Shown: positions 44,346 to 53,630, numbered from the stretch's first letter. The stretch: DNA of 64,000 bases from JARFQH01 sp963825595 (GCA_963825595.1 CAWGUE010000014.1:1-64000); one strand, 5' to 3'. The notes: generated from the sequence alone by a model not told the origin. Numbers and translations are program-made.

Positions 44346-46508
44346 ATGTTCAAAGTGGCCATCGGTCAGGGCGAGGATGTCGACACCCGCAACGCCGTTG
44401 ATAGGGCAATATCACGGTGTCGGTTCCAATTGCGGGGTCTCAGGCCCCAGGCGGGCATTTTGTTCAGCAGTATCGATTTCGATCACAATCTCGTGCTCGG
44501 CGAAATCGAACACTCTTTTCCCGGAATCGATCTGGTTGGCTGCACAACAGGAGGCGAATTCTCGTCCGATTTCGGTTTCAGCGACGACTCTATCAATTTA
44601 ATTCTGTTTGCGTCGGACACCGTCGAAATTAAGGCCGGCATCGGAACACAGATATCCCTCGATCCGGTCGGTGCGGCTGAATCCGCTGTCAAGCAAGCCA
44701 GAAATGGTCTGTCAGGACCCGAAAAACTGTGTCTCGTTTTTCCCGACGGAATTACGGGCTCACCAAACGCCATCGTAAGAAGTCTGAGTCAATTTCTTTC
44801 TCCATTATGTCCTGTATTCGGAGGTGTGCCGAGCCGGCATTATGAAATTCCCGCCCCCACACTCCAGTTTTTCAAAAACGACGTGTTCGAAGATGCCGCA
44901 CCGCTGCTACTTTTCTCTGGACAGCTTAACTACGCCTTTGCCATCAGCAACAGCTGGAAACCGATTGGGGTGAAAAGTAAAGTAACCGAATCGGGTGGAT
45001 ATGAAGTTCGACGTATCGGCGATATGCGGGCGCTCGATTTTTATCGCTATTATCTGGGAAAACATCGATATCCGGCTTTGGAATTTCCGCTGGCGGTTTA
45101 CGAAAACGATCAGGAACATTTTTTCATTCGGTCGCCCAGCGACTACGATGAACGCCGGGGAAGTATTTTTTTCTCGGGGCCGATAGCGAATGATACGACC
45201 GTTCAACTGACCGAAGTTACACGCAATCGCGTCATTGCGGACACGGAAACGTCAATTAAAACCATCGCCCATGCCTATGACAGAAAATGGCGCCCAGCGT
45301 CAGCGCTGGCCTTCTCGTGTGCCGCGCGAAAGCAGATTCTCGGAACGCGAACAAAGGAAGAACTGCGGATTCTCAAAAACTTTCTGCCGGAACGCCTGCC
45401 GATTTGCGGATTCTATACCTTCGGAGAACTATCGCCCATGCGGCAAAACGATAGCAGCCGCTTGCACAACTGCACCCTGGTAACGCTTCTTATCGGCGAA
45501 GAGGAGGCCACCATTCCCGCAAGACTCAACGTCGACGAATCATTGCCCCGACCACCTGAGAGCACCAGACCCGAAGCGACAGTGGAGCAACTGAAAGGCG
45601 AAAACCGGTTCTTGCTGAAAAAACTGAACCGATCCGAATACTACCGTGAAAGGTTGGAACGGAACAAAGACTTGAGTGATGTACTGCTCCGTAAGATAAA
45701 CCGGGATGTCAAAAGAGCACATCTTGAAATCAAACGAAAAAACAACCTCCTGAAAAAATCGCTGGCTCTGGCAAATGAAATTCAAGTTAACCTTCTACCC
45801 CAACGGGTACCGAAAAATGATCGGCTCGATATTGCCGGGAAAAGCATATATTGCAGCGCCACTGGCGGCGACTACCACGATTTCATAACCTTTCCTGACA
45901 GGATCGGCGAGCGGCTTGACTTTGTGGTCGGAGATGTCACCGGCCACGGAATCGAAGCGGCCCTTCTCATGACAACGGCCCGGGCACTGTTGCGCAGTCG
46001 GGTAGTGCAACCCGGTTCTCTGGCACAGGTGATTACAGACGTCAACCAGCAACTGACCGCCGACCTTTATGAATCCGGGCGATTCATGACCCTGTTTTAT
46101 ATGACGATCGACCCGATTGCCGGCCGGTTGGGATGGGTTCGCGCCGGTCATGATCCGGCGATACTTTACGACCCGGCAACAGAGCGTTTCGAGGAGCTCC
46201 GTGGCGACGGAATAGCCCTTGGGGTCGATCGAAACTGGAGATACGTGGAAAACCACAAAGCGGATCTCACTCCGGGACAAATCATTTTTCTCGGCACAGA
46301 CGGCATCTGGGAAACACGCAATCCCCACGGCAAAATGTTCGGCAAGAATCCTGTTTGCGATGTCCTGCGCAAAAATGCTTCCTTGAATGCCGAAGGAATC
46401 ATCACCCGGATGGTTAAAGACCTCGACGATTACCGTGGAAATCGGGAACCTGAAGATGACATCACTCTAATGGTCATTAAGGTTGCGTCCGGGGGCCCGC
46501 TTCGGTAA
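44346..46508 (+). CDS. FIST sensor fused to a SpoIIE-type (PP2C) phosphatase
   Basis: 720 aa. The FIST N domain covers about 25-220 (LVGCTTGGEFSSDFGFSDDSI near 58-78) and FIST C about 220-370 (ICGFYTFGEL). A coiled coil follows (about 405-475, rich in K, E, R and L), then a PP2C/SpoIIE domain (about 485-715) with GGDYHDFI, VVGDVTGHGIEAALLMT and GTDGIWE metal-binding aspartates. FIST domains are thought to bind small ligands such as amino acids; SpoIIE-type phosphatases act on anti-sigma-factor antagonists. It is cytosolic, with no membrane helix. It stands alone, so the partner anti-sigma system is not in the window. Confidence 0.88.
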   Translation: MFKVAIGQGEDVDTRNAVDRAISRCRFQLRGLRPQAGILFSSIDFDHNLVLGEIEHSFPGIDLVGCTTGGEFSSDFGFSDDSINLILFASDTVEIKAGIGTQISLDPVGAAESAVKQARNGLSGPEKLCLVFPDGITGSPNAIVRSLSQFLSPLCPVFGGVPSRHYEIPAPTLQFFKNDVFEDAAPLLLFSGQLNYAFAISNSWKPIGVKSKVTESGGYEVRRIGDMRALDFYRYYLGKHRYPALEFPLAVYENDQEHFFIRSPSDYDERRGSIFFSGPIANDTTVQLTEVTRNRVIADTETSIKTIAHAYDRKWRPASALAFSCAARKQILGTRTKEELRILKNFLPERLPICGFYTFGELSPMRQNDSSRLHNCTLVTLLIGEEEATIPARLNVDESLPRPPESTRPEATVEQLKGENRFLLKKLNRSEYYRERLERNKDLSDVLLRKINRDVKRAHLEIKRKNNLLKKSLALANEIQVNLLPQRVPKNDRLDIAGKSIYCSATGGDYHDFITFPDRIGERLDFVVGDVTGHGIEAALLMTTARALLRSRVVQPGSLAQVITDVNQQLTADLYESGRFMTLFYMTIDPIAGRLGWVRAGHDPAILYDPATERFEELRGDGIALGVDRNWRYVENHKADLTPGQIIFLGTDGIWETRNPHGKMFGKNPVCDVLRKNASLNAEGIITRMVKDLDDYRGNREPEDDITLMVIKVASGGPLR

Positions 46509-47077
46509 TGGATCCGTGGATGCCGCCTCTTGGCACCGCAGAGGTTCATCCATTGACCGCACGGATTGGCCGTTCCCGCCCTATTCATATCAGACCATGT
46601 CGTCGACAACCATTCTGATTGCGGTTCACCGGCACCCGTGTTAAACCATGACAATCCAGAACAGATGCGCCTCTGGCGCTGATATTCCTGAATATGTTCA
46701 TCGAAACCACCGGGGGCCGCACAATCAGACGGCCGCCCAACTTTTTGATGCCGCCAAGCCAGGGGCAATACCGCCGCCTGCGGCTGGTGGTTTCCAGAAA
46801 AATCGTCCGATGGTCAATTCGACTGCAGAGTGCCAGCGACAACATTCTTACCTCAACGGATCGTTTAGGTAAAGAATTCGGCTCGCCCGATCTGAAGGGC
46901 ATCCCCTATCGACTTTGTGGCCATACACATATGGCCGCTGGCACGGCGGATTTTCTTTGACACGTCCGCTCTTTTGGTTTAACCCTTCAGTCCCCGGTGT
47001 GGACGGCGGCGCATCGGCTGCACCGCTTTTTTTTAACTGCTGATGGAATCATTATAGCTTAAAGGAAGCATATAATC
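46509..47077. other. Intergenic region with terminal hairpins
   Basis: About 570 bp with no supported gene on either strand. An imperfect hairpin directly after the FIST gene (46514-46551, TGGATG...CATCCA with CCTCT/AGAGG inside) may end its transcript. A clear terminator lies much further on at 47006-47034. The 46560-46980 part is GC-rich and open in several frames but matches nothing I know. Confidence 0.4.
47006..47034 (+). terminator. Rho-independent terminator upstream of korA
   Basis: GCGG pairs with CCGC and, after one mismatch, GCA with TGC, around a TCGGC loop; eight T follow (47027-47034). It lies about 500 bases after the last coding sequence, so it may end an untranslated RNA or a long 3' UTR. 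Confidence 0.65.
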
Positions 47078-48196
47078 ATGGGCATGTCCTTAATGGAAGG
47101 CAACGAAGCCGTCGCCCACGGAGCGCTGGCAGCCGGTTGCCGGTTTTTCGCCGGTTATCCCATCACGCCGGCCACCACGATCCTGAACACCATGCTGAGT
47201 TTGCTGCCGCCTATCGGCGGCATTTGTCTGCAGGGCGAGGACGAAATCGCATCCATCGGCTACTGTTTAGGCGCCTCAATGGCCGGAATGAAAGTCATGA
47301 CAGCCACCTCCGGTCCGGGTATCAGCCTCTACAGCGAACAGATCTCTTTTGCCATCGGCAGTGAAATCCCCATTGTTATCGTCAACGTCCAGCGGCTGGG
47401 GCCTTCCACCGGATCGGCCACGCGCGGAGCGGACGGTGACATTAATTTCATGCGCTGGGGGAGCAGCAGTGGACTCCCGGTAATTGTTCTGGCGCCGGTC
47501 GACGTCAAAGACTGTTATTCTTTGACGATGCAAGCCTTCAATTTGGCGGAACTCTACCGTTGCCCGGTATTCGTGGCTTCAAACAAAGAAATCGGCATGA
47601 CGCGCGAAAACATTGATCTTGCGGCCGTGGAAAAACCGCCGGTTATCGATCGCGCAATAGCGATGGACAAGGAGCACTTTCTTCCTTTTCAGATTTCCAA
47701 CGGTCAAGACGTTCCCTATTTTTTACCCATCGGTGACAGCGTCCCTGTCCGCCAAACCTCTTCAACCCATGGAACCGATGGATACATCACCACCAGCGCC
47801 GATGAAATCGCTTCTTTCCAGCAAAGGCTTTACGACAAACTACAGGAATCTGTTGACAGGTATAGCTACCACGCGGTTGAGGGCCAAAACGCCCCAACCC
47901 TCTTGATTACTTATGGAGTGACAGCGCGGGCCGCAACAAACGCCATTCGGATGTGTAACCGCCAGGGAGCTTCTGTGTCCCTTCTGGTTCTCAAAACGCT
48001 CTGGCCGGTTCCAGAGGCTCTTATTCGCCGCACCGCCCTCACAGCCAAGCGGGTGGTGGTCATCGAGATGAACCTCGGCCAGTACGTCAATGAGATACGT
48101 CGCATTCTGCCGGACAAAACGATCGATTTTTTCGGTCAAATGGATGGTCGTCTGATTACACCCCGACAGATCGAGGAGGTGATCACACATGGATAG
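47078..48196 (+). CDS. korA: 2-oxoacid:ferredoxin oxidoreductase, alpha subunit
   Basis: 372 aa with the alpha-chain signature MEGNEAVAHGALAAGCRFFAGYPITPATTI (quoted in part: AAGCRFFAGYPITPA, about 19-33), then TSGPGISLYSEQISFA and the conserved RLGPSTGSAT. This is the KorA/VorA-type chain of enzymes that oxidatively decarboxylate 2-oxoacids to acyl-CoA and reduce ferredoxin. It is followed, with overlap, by a fused beta-gamma chain. No ferredoxin-like delta gene is present. The substrate (2-oxoglutarate, branched or aromatic 2-oxoacid, or 2-oxoadipate) is not decided by sequence alone. Ribosome site AAAGGAAG. Confidence 0.9.
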   Translation: MGMSLMEGNEAVAHGALAAGCRFFAGYPITPATTILNTMLSLLPPIGGICLQGEDEIASIGYCLGASMAGMKVMTATSGPGISLYSEQISFAIGSEIPIVIVNVQRLGPSTGSATRGADGDINFMRWGSSSGLPVIVLAPVDVKDCYSLTMQAFNLAELYRCPVFVASNKEIGMTRENIDLAAVEKPPVIDRAIAMDKEHFLPFQISNGQDVPYFLPIGDSVPVRQTSSTHGTDGYITTSADEIASFQQRLYDKLQESVDRYSYHAVEGQNAPTLLITYGVTARAATNAIRMCNRQGASVSLLVLKTLWPVPEALIRRTALTAKRVVVIEMNLGQYVNEIRRILPDKTIDFFGQMDGRLITPRQIEEVITHG

Positions 48197-49484
48197 CCTG
48201 CTGAATAAGAACCGTCCCCCGGTCTTTTGCCCGGGATGCTCCCATGACCGAGTGACTCACGCCCTGGACAAAGGGTTTCAACTCTTGGATTTGGCCGGCA
48301 CCCGAATTGCCATCGTCAGCGACATTGGATGTTCAGGATTGTTCGACACTTTTTTCAACACCCATGCCCTGCATGGCCTGCACGGGAGAGCCTTGACCTA
48401 TGCGGCCGGCATAAAGCTGGCCCGCCCGGAATTGAACGTTGTGGTCACTATGGGGGACGGCGGGCAGGGTATCGGCGGCGCACACCTGCTGGCGGCCTGC
48501 CGTCGCAACCTGAATATGACCCTGCTTATTTTGAACAACTTCAACTTCGGTATGACCGGCGGCCAGTTTTCAGCCACGACTCCCGCAGATGCCCGGGTGG
48601 GTTCCGGTTTCCTGAACCGGCTTGAGCGCCCGCTGGACATCTGCGCTGTCGCCCGGGCGGCCGGGGCGGCCTATGTGCGGCGCTGCAGCAGTTATCAAAA
48701 GGATTTGGCGGAAGAAATTGCAGACGCCATCGCCTTCGAGGGTTTCGCGGTCTTAGATATTTGGGGTATATGCCCCGGCCGTTACACCCGCGCAAACAAA
48801 CTGTCACCGCAGTACATCGCAGAGGCTCTCAATCAGCTGCCGCCCGAAACCGGCGAAGTGCCCGAAAACCGGCGTCAGGAATACGGCGCCCACTACCGGC
48901 AAACGGCGACAACCTTAAATTCGGTCCCGCCACCGTCTACGATCGAAAAACAGTTCGAACCACCGCAGCCGGGTCGCCACGATATTCTGCTTCTTGGCAA
49001 TGCCGGGCAGCGCATATTGACCGCCGGCGAAATCCTGTGCCTGGCCGGCCTGACCGCCGGGCTGCACGTGACCCAGAAGAACGAATACAACATAACCGTT
49101 CTGCGCGGCCCGTCGATCAGTGACATGATTTTGTCTGAAGAGCGGATCGATTATGCCGGGATCGGCATTCCAAATGTCGTCATTGCTCTGAGCCAGGAAG
49201 GCGTTGAACGCAGAACGCCGCTGCTTTCCCGCCTGGACAAGAAAACGCTCGTACTGCAGGCCCCGGGAGTCAATCTGCCGCCGTCGGAGGCCGAGATTTC
49301 CCCTTTGGAATTCAAATCTCACGGCATCAAACCACAGGATTGGGCTCTGGCGGCACTAGCCATTCTGGCCAAACAACATCGGGTCATATCAATCGGCATG
49401 TTGCGGACCGCCTTGACGACCCGATTTCGAGGCGATATCCTTACTTCGGCTCTGAAACTGTTGAATCAGATAACAGCTGGATAA
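48189..49484 (+). CDS. 2-oxoacid:ferredoxin oxidoreductase, fused beta-gamma subunit
   Basis: 431 aa. The N-terminal half (about 1-245) is the TPP-binding beta chain: FCPGCSHDRV, SDIGCSGLFDT, and the TPP motif TMGDGGQGIGGAHLLA ending in LNNFNFGMTGGQ. The C-terminal part (about 265-431) is the gamma domain, beginning DILLLGNAGQRILTAGEIL and containing NVVIALSQEGVE. In most 2-oxoacid oxidoreductases these are separate genes. The ATG overlaps the korA stop and has an AGGAGGTGATC ribosome site. With KorA it should form a complete alpha-beta-gamma enzyme in the cytoplasm. Confidence 0.88.
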   Translation: MDSLLNKNRPPVFCPGCSHDRVTHALDKGFQLLDLAGTRIAIVSDIGCSGLFDTFFNTHALHGLHGRALTYAAGIKLARPELNVVVTMGDGGQGIGGAHLLAACRRNLNMTLLILNNFNFGMTGGQFSATTPADARVGSGFLNRLERPLDICAVARAAGAAYVRRCSSYQKDLAEEIADAIAFEGFAVLDIWGICPGRYTRANKLSPQYIAEALNQLPPETGEVPENRRQEYGAHYRQTATTLNSVPPPSTIEKQFEPPQPGRHDILLLGNAGQRILTAGEILCLAGLTAGLHVTQKNEYNITVLRGPSISDMILSEERIDYAGIGIPNVVIALSQEGVERRTPLLSRLDKKTLVLQAPGVNLPPSEAEISPLEFKSHGIKPQDWALAALAILAKQHRVISIGMLRTALTTRFRGDILTSALKLLNQITAG

Positions 49485-49613
49485 CGCACATAAATCCGGG
49501 AAGATATCGCCGAACCGCGCGCAGAGATTCCCATTGACAACTGCTCACCGGTATGATCTTTGAAAGTTGATTGCAGCAGTTTGAGGTCAACCCAACAAAA
49601 TGAGGGAGGGGAG

Positions 49614-50051
49614 ATGAAGAAGTTACTCGGGGGTGCAACATTGTTGGTCATCTTCATGGCAGGGCTCGGCCTGTTAATTGGCGGTTGTGCGGGAAAAGGC
49701 TATACACCGGGAACGGCACCGGAGAGTTTTCCCTGTGTGCCCGAAAGTAAACTGGAAAAAGATATTGCCCCGGAGGCTGCGCTAGAGAACCTGTCCTGCT
49801 CGTTTAAAAAATATGAGGGCAAAAACACTTTGCACTTTACCGTTGCCGTGAAAAATGTCAGCGACCAACCCCAAAGATACCGGGTTAATCTTTTCATGGA
49901 CAACGGCAAGGCCGTGGGCGGACTCATTCCCCGGACAACCAAAGGCGGTCTCGTCGAACCTGGAAAGTCCATGTCATTCACCTATCCGGTAGTGGATATG
50001 CCCGTCAGCCCGAAGGCAATGACTCTGATCATAAAGACCGTATCTGAATAA
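49614..50051 (+). CDS. Predicted lipoprotein, DUF-type beta-sandwich
   Basis: 145 aa from the ATG at 49614, with a GAGGGAGGGGAG ribosome site; the frame is open from 49560. A lipoprotein signal is clear: basic start, hydrophobic stretch, and lipobox LIGGC (cysteine at about 24). The mature domain (about 45-145) looks like a small beta-sandwich (HFTVAVKNVSDQPQRYRVNL), as in FxLYD/CARDB-like domains. It lies between the 2-oxoacid oxidoreductase and the TAXI binding protein on the same strand, 26-32 bases before the latter, so a role with the transporter is possible. No specific function is recognised. Confidence 0.7.
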   Translation: MKKLLGGATLLVIFMAGLGLLIGGCAGKGYTPGTAPESFPCVPESKLEKDIAPEAALENLSCSFKKYEGKNTLHFTVAVKNVSDQPQRYRVNLFMDNGKAVGGLIPRTTKGGLVEPGKSMSFTYPVVDMPVSPKAMTLIIKTVSE

Positions 50052-50082
50052 CAGCCGAACAAGTGAAAGGGAGGAGATGCAG

Positions 50083-51048
50083 ATGAAAAGATTCAGCCTG
50101 ACCCTTATGCTTTGCTTTACCCTGGCCCTGACCGTTCCGGTTGCAGCCAAAACGACCTTCATCGGTATCGGCACCGGCGGCACCGGCGGTATTTACTATC
50201 CCTACGGCGGCGGTGTGGCCGAAATCTGGTCAAAATACGTGCCGGGTGTCAAGGCCGTCGCCGAAGTAACGGGCGCCAGCGTAGAAAACGTCAAGTTGGC
50301 CCACAAGGGCGAAACGGTTATCGGCGAGGTCATGGGTGATGTGGCCGACGCCGGTTATAAAGGCACGGACAAGTTCAAAGGCAAGAAACATGACATTCTC
50401 TCCATGGCCATCATGTACCCCAATCTGCTGCAGGTGGTGACCCTGAAAAGCAGCGGCATCACCGACATCGAGCAGATCAAAGGTAAAAAAATCAGCAGCG
50501 GCAGTCCGGGCAGCGGGACCAATTTCATGTCCGAGGCTGTATTCAAAGCCCTCGGCATTCCCCTTGATTCCTACTCGGACAGCCGTCTGTCCTTTACCGA
50601 AACCGCCAATGCGTTGCGGGACGGTACCGTCGATGTCGGCTTCTGGTCGGTGGGTCCCGGCACCAGCTCTATCTTGGACCTGTCCACGACGCATGACATT
50701 CACATCATTAATTTTACTCCGGACCAGGTCAAAAAAGTCCTGGCGGCAAACGACACCTACTCCGCGGTGGATTTGTCCGGCGGCGTCTATCGCGGTGCGG
50801 ACCAGGCCGTCCCCACCATCGGCGTATGGAACGTGATGATCTGCCAGGCATCGCTGGAGACCGATTTTGTCTACCAGCTGGCCAAGGCGCTTTATGAGCA
50901 CAACGACTACCTGCTCAAGATCCATCCCTCGGCAGCTTATACCACGCCTGAAAATGCGGTGAAGTACTCACCGATACCACTGCACCCCGGCACCATCAAG
51001 TACCTCAAAGAAAAGGGTATCGCGGTGCCGGCCAAACTCGTACCTTAG
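50083..51048 (+). CDS. TAXI-family TRAP transporter solute-binding protein
   Basis: 321 aa from the ATG at 50083, spaced 6 bases from GGAGGAG; an ATG two codons upstream is possible. It has a signal peptide (MKRFSLTLMLCFTLALTVPV), then the TAXI signature IGTGGTGGIYYPYGGGVAEIW (in part: GTGGTGGIYYPYGGG), GKKISSGSPGSGT and VDVGFWSVG. It binds a small anionic solute in the periplasm and delivers it to the fused permease encoded at 51606. TAXI members often bind dicarboxylates or glutamate-like ligands; here the ligand is unknown but glutarate-like compounds fit the surroundings. Confidence 0.93.
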   Translation: MKRFSLTLMLCFTLALTVPVAAKTTFIGIGTGGTGGIYYPYGGGVAEIWSKYVPGVKAVAEVTGASVENVKLAHKGETVIGEVMGDVADAGYKGTDKFKGKKHDILSMAIMYPNLLQVVTLKSSGITDIEQIKGKKISSGSPGSGTNFMSEAVFKALGIPLDSYSDSRLSFTETANALRDGTVDVGFWSVGPGTSSILDLSTTHDIHIINFTPDQVKKVLAANDTYSAVDLSGGVYRGADQAVPTIGVWNVMICQASLETDFVYQLAKALYEHNDYLLKIHPSAAYTTPENAVKYSPIPLHPGTIKYLKEKGIAVPAKLVP

Positions 51049-51058
51049 CACTAGTGGC

Positions 51059-51616
51059 ATGCTTATCAGGCCGGTGCGACGGATTTTTCTGGCAGCATCC
51101 GGCCTGTTTCTTTTGGTATTGATTGCGGCCGCAATGGTCCCCGGCGGACTGGAATTGCGGATTGAACCGGTGACCGGCGGCGCCCCGCTTCTGGTCCTGC
51201 CGATGGCGCCGGGAGAACGCTTCACCCTGCACTATTATCACTCAGTTGAAAACGCGCCCATCTGGGAGGAGCACAGTCTCGATGAAGCGGGCGTGATCTA
51301 TATCGAAGAGGAACGCTATTTGAAGTTCGGGGCCGGTATGGGAAAAATGCCCGGTGTGGGTCGAATGGTGCAGCGGGGTCCCTACGAAGCCATTGAGAAC
51401 ATGCATATGCCGACCGGAAACTTCATCCTGCGCGTGGGAAGCCCCGGAGTTGACCACACCATTCTCTGGCGCGGAATCCGCACAAATCTTTCCACGGTGG
51501 CGCCCCACGTGGCCGTTCGGTTTTCGGCCCGGCCGGTGAGCTTGCTTTACCGTCTCTGGCGTGGGGTCCAGCCTCACCTCAAAACCCCGGTGGCAGGAGC
51601 AATCGATGTCGGATAA
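51059..51616 (+). CDS. DUF1850 protein of the TRAP-TAXI locus
   Basis: 185 aa with an N-terminal membrane anchor (about 8-28), then the DUF1850 core: FTLHYYHSVENAPIWEEHSL, FKFGAGMG-type segment LKFGAGMGKMPG, and a C-terminal IRTNLSTVAPHVAVRF. DUF1850 genes typically lie between the TAXI binding protein and the fused permease, exactly as here. Function is unknown; an accessory role in transport is inferred. The gene ends inside the start of the permease gene (overlap of about 11 bases). Confidence 0.85.
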   Translation: MLIRPVRRIFLAASGLFLLVLIAAAMVPGGLELRIEPVTGGAPLLVLPMAPGERFTLHYYHSVENAPIWEEHSLDEAGVIYIEEERYLKFGAGMGKMPGVGRMVQRGPYEAIENMHMPTGNFILRVGSPGVDHTILWRGIRTNLSTVAPHVAVRFSARPVSLLYRLWRGVQPHLKTPVAGAIDVG

Positions 51617-53630
51617 CCACCAGCCAAAATCTGATGCCGAAATGGCGCGCCGACGCCCGGCCGCAGCCGCCATTCCGGCTGATCACAATCAGGCTTTGGT
51701 GAACTGGACGGCACGCCTGGTAATGATCCTGGCGGTCAGCTTGAGCCTGTATCAGCTATATACGGCGGGCGTCGCCGCATTAACGGCCCTGGTGCAGCGC
51801 TCGATTCACCTCGGGGCCATATTGAGTCTTACTTTTCTGCTCAAACCCCCGTTCAAAGGCGCCCGCAAGGACAAACTCACCATCTGGCTTTTGCTGGACT
51901 GGATCTTAATTCTGGCTTCAGTCTCCTGCACTTTTTACATCTGTTACAACCTCACCGACATCTTCGAACGCCAGGGCGACTGGCTGAGGAGTGATCTAGT
52001 GGTGAGCATCATCGGCACCATTGTCGTCCTTGAAGCCTGCCGACGGGTCATCGGACTGTTCATGACCGGCATCTGCCTGGTTGCGATGCTCTATGCCCAT
52101 TACGGACCGTACATGCCCGAGCTGATCATTCACAAAGGCTACAGCATCGAGCGTATCGCCACAACCCTGTGGCTTACGACCGAAGGGATCTTCGGCCTTC
52201 CCATCGGGGTGGCTGCCACCTTTGTCTTCGTCTTCGTCCTGTTCGGTGCATTTCTGGAGTCAACCGGCGGCGGTAATTTTTTCATCGAACTGGCCTATGC
52301 CATAACGGGTCGTTTTTCGGGCGGACCGGCCAAGACCGCCGTGGTGGCATCCGGGTTCATGGGATCGGTTTCCGGTTCGGCGGTGGGCAACGTGGTCGCC
52401 ACAGGTTCATTCACGATTCCCATGATGAAAAAAGTCGGCTATCGGCCCCATGTCGCCGGCGCCATCGAGGCAGCAGCGTCCACCGGCGGGCAGTTGATGC
52501 CGCCCATCATGGGCGCCGGCGCCTTTCTGATGGCCGAATTCACGCAAACCAGTTATCTGACTATCATCAAGGTCGCTTTGTTTCCGGCCATCATGTACTA
52601 CATTACAGTGCTGTTCTTCGTTCATTACGAAGCCAAGAAACACGGACTTGTCGGACAACCGCGGGACAGCCTGCCCCGGGTCATGTCGGTGCTGAAGGAA
52701 GGGTTGCACTTCGTTATTCCCGTACTGATCCTGATCTACGTCTTGGTCTCAAACTATTCGCCCATGATGGCCGGCTTCGTCGCCGTCCTGAGCACCCTGG
52801 CGGCCAGCGTAATGGCCAACACTGTACGCTGGGCCACCCAAAACGCCCGCCTGCCGGCCAAGCACGCCGACCGATCGAATCTGGCCCAGTTCAGCCTCAA
52901 AGAATTCAAAATGACCGCTGGCGCATTGGAGAAAGGGGCCGTAAACGCCATAATGGTTTCAGTGGCCTGCGCCGCCGCCGGTATCATTGTCGGTATGGTC
53001 ACCTTGACCGGTATGGGCCTGAAGTTCTCAAGTCTGGTGCTCGACCTGAGCTACGGAATCAAGGCCCTGGCGATACTCTTGATTGGTGCAGCCTCTCTGG
53101 TCCTCGGCATGGGGCTGCCGGTAACCGCCAGCTACATCGTACTGGCCACCCTGGCCGGTCCGGCCCTTTTGGATATGGGCGTACCGTTGCTTGTCACCCA
53201 CATGATCGTTTTCTGGTACTCCCAGGACGCCAATGTTACCCCCCCAGTCAGCCTGGCCAGCTTTGCCGGCGCAGGCATCGCTGGGGCCAATCCGATGCGG
53301 ACGGCGTTCACGTCATGGAAGCTGGCCAAAGGCCTTTACATTATCCCCATCATCATGGCCTATCGCCCGCTGCTCGGCATCGGCGAGAATTACGAGCTGC
53401 TGCACTGGCCGGTCATATTCACCATCGTGACCACGACATTGGGCCTGGTGGCTTTTGCTTCGGCCTTGGAACGCTATTTCATCCGCCGCGCCACCTGGCT
53501 GGAAACCGTACTTTTTACTGTGGCAGCCATCGGCCTGTTCTGGCCCGAGGCCTGGGGTGACATGGTCGGGTTCCTCGCCTTCCTTACAGCCGTCATGCTG
53601 CAGAAATTCCGCCCTGCTGCGCGTCAGTAA
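51606..53630 (+). CDS. TRAP transporter fused permease (TAXI type, 4TM+12TM)
   Basis: 674 aa from the ATG at 51606 (MSDNHQPKSD), with a GGAG ribosome site; the frame is open from 51561. An N-terminal four-helix DctQ-like part is fused to a DctM-like part of about 12 helices, as in TAXI-TRAP systems. Conserved DctM segments include GFMGSVSGSAVGNVVATGSFTIP (in part: SGSAVGNVVATGSFTIP), AAASTGGQLMPPIMGAGAF and LGMGLPVTASYIV. It performs Na+- or H+-coupled uptake of the solute bound by the protein at 50083. A terminator follows at 53630-53666. Confidence 0.94.
   Translation: MSDNHQPKSDAEMARRRPAAAAIPADHNQALVNWTARLVMILAVSLSLYQLYTAGVAALTALVQRSIHLGAILSLTFLLKPPFKGARKDKLTIWLLLDWILILASVSCTFYICYNLTDIFERQGDWLRSDLVVSIIGTIVVLEACRRVIGLFMTGICLVAMLYAHYGPYMPELIIHKGYSIERIATTLWLTTEGIFGLPIGVAATFVFVFVLFGAFLESTGGGNFFIELAYAITGRFSGGPAKTAVVASGFMGSVSGSAVGNVVATGSFTIPMMKKVGYRPHVAGAIEAAASTGGQLMPPIMGAGAFLMAEFTQTSYLTIIKVALFPAIMYYITVLFFVHYEAKKHGLVGQPRDSLPRVMSVLKEGLHFVIPVLILIYVLVSNYSPMMAGFVAVLSTLAASVMANTVRWATQNARLPAKHADRSNLAQFSLKEFKMTAGALEKGAVNAIMVSVACAAAGIIVGMVTLTGMGLKFSSLVLDLSYGIKALAILLIGAASLVLGMGLPVTASYIVLATLAGPALLDMGVPLLVTHMIVFWYSQDANVTPPVSLASFAGAGIAGANPMRTAFTSWKLAKGLYIIPIIMAYRPLLGIGENYELLHWPVIFTIVTTTLGLVAFASALERYFIRRATWLETVLFTVAAIGLFWPEAWGDMVGFLAFLTAVMLQKFRPAARQ

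Noticed and set aside
44074..44601. 175-aa plus-strand ORF before the FIST gene
   Set aside because: It runs in a different frame through the start of the FIST protein, has odd composition and covers degenerate repeat DNA.
46430..46902. Overlapping minus-strand ORFs of 105-112 aa after the FIST gene
   Set aside because: Arginine-rich, no domain, no ribosome site, partly antisense to the phosphatase gene; likely shadows of GC-rich DNA.
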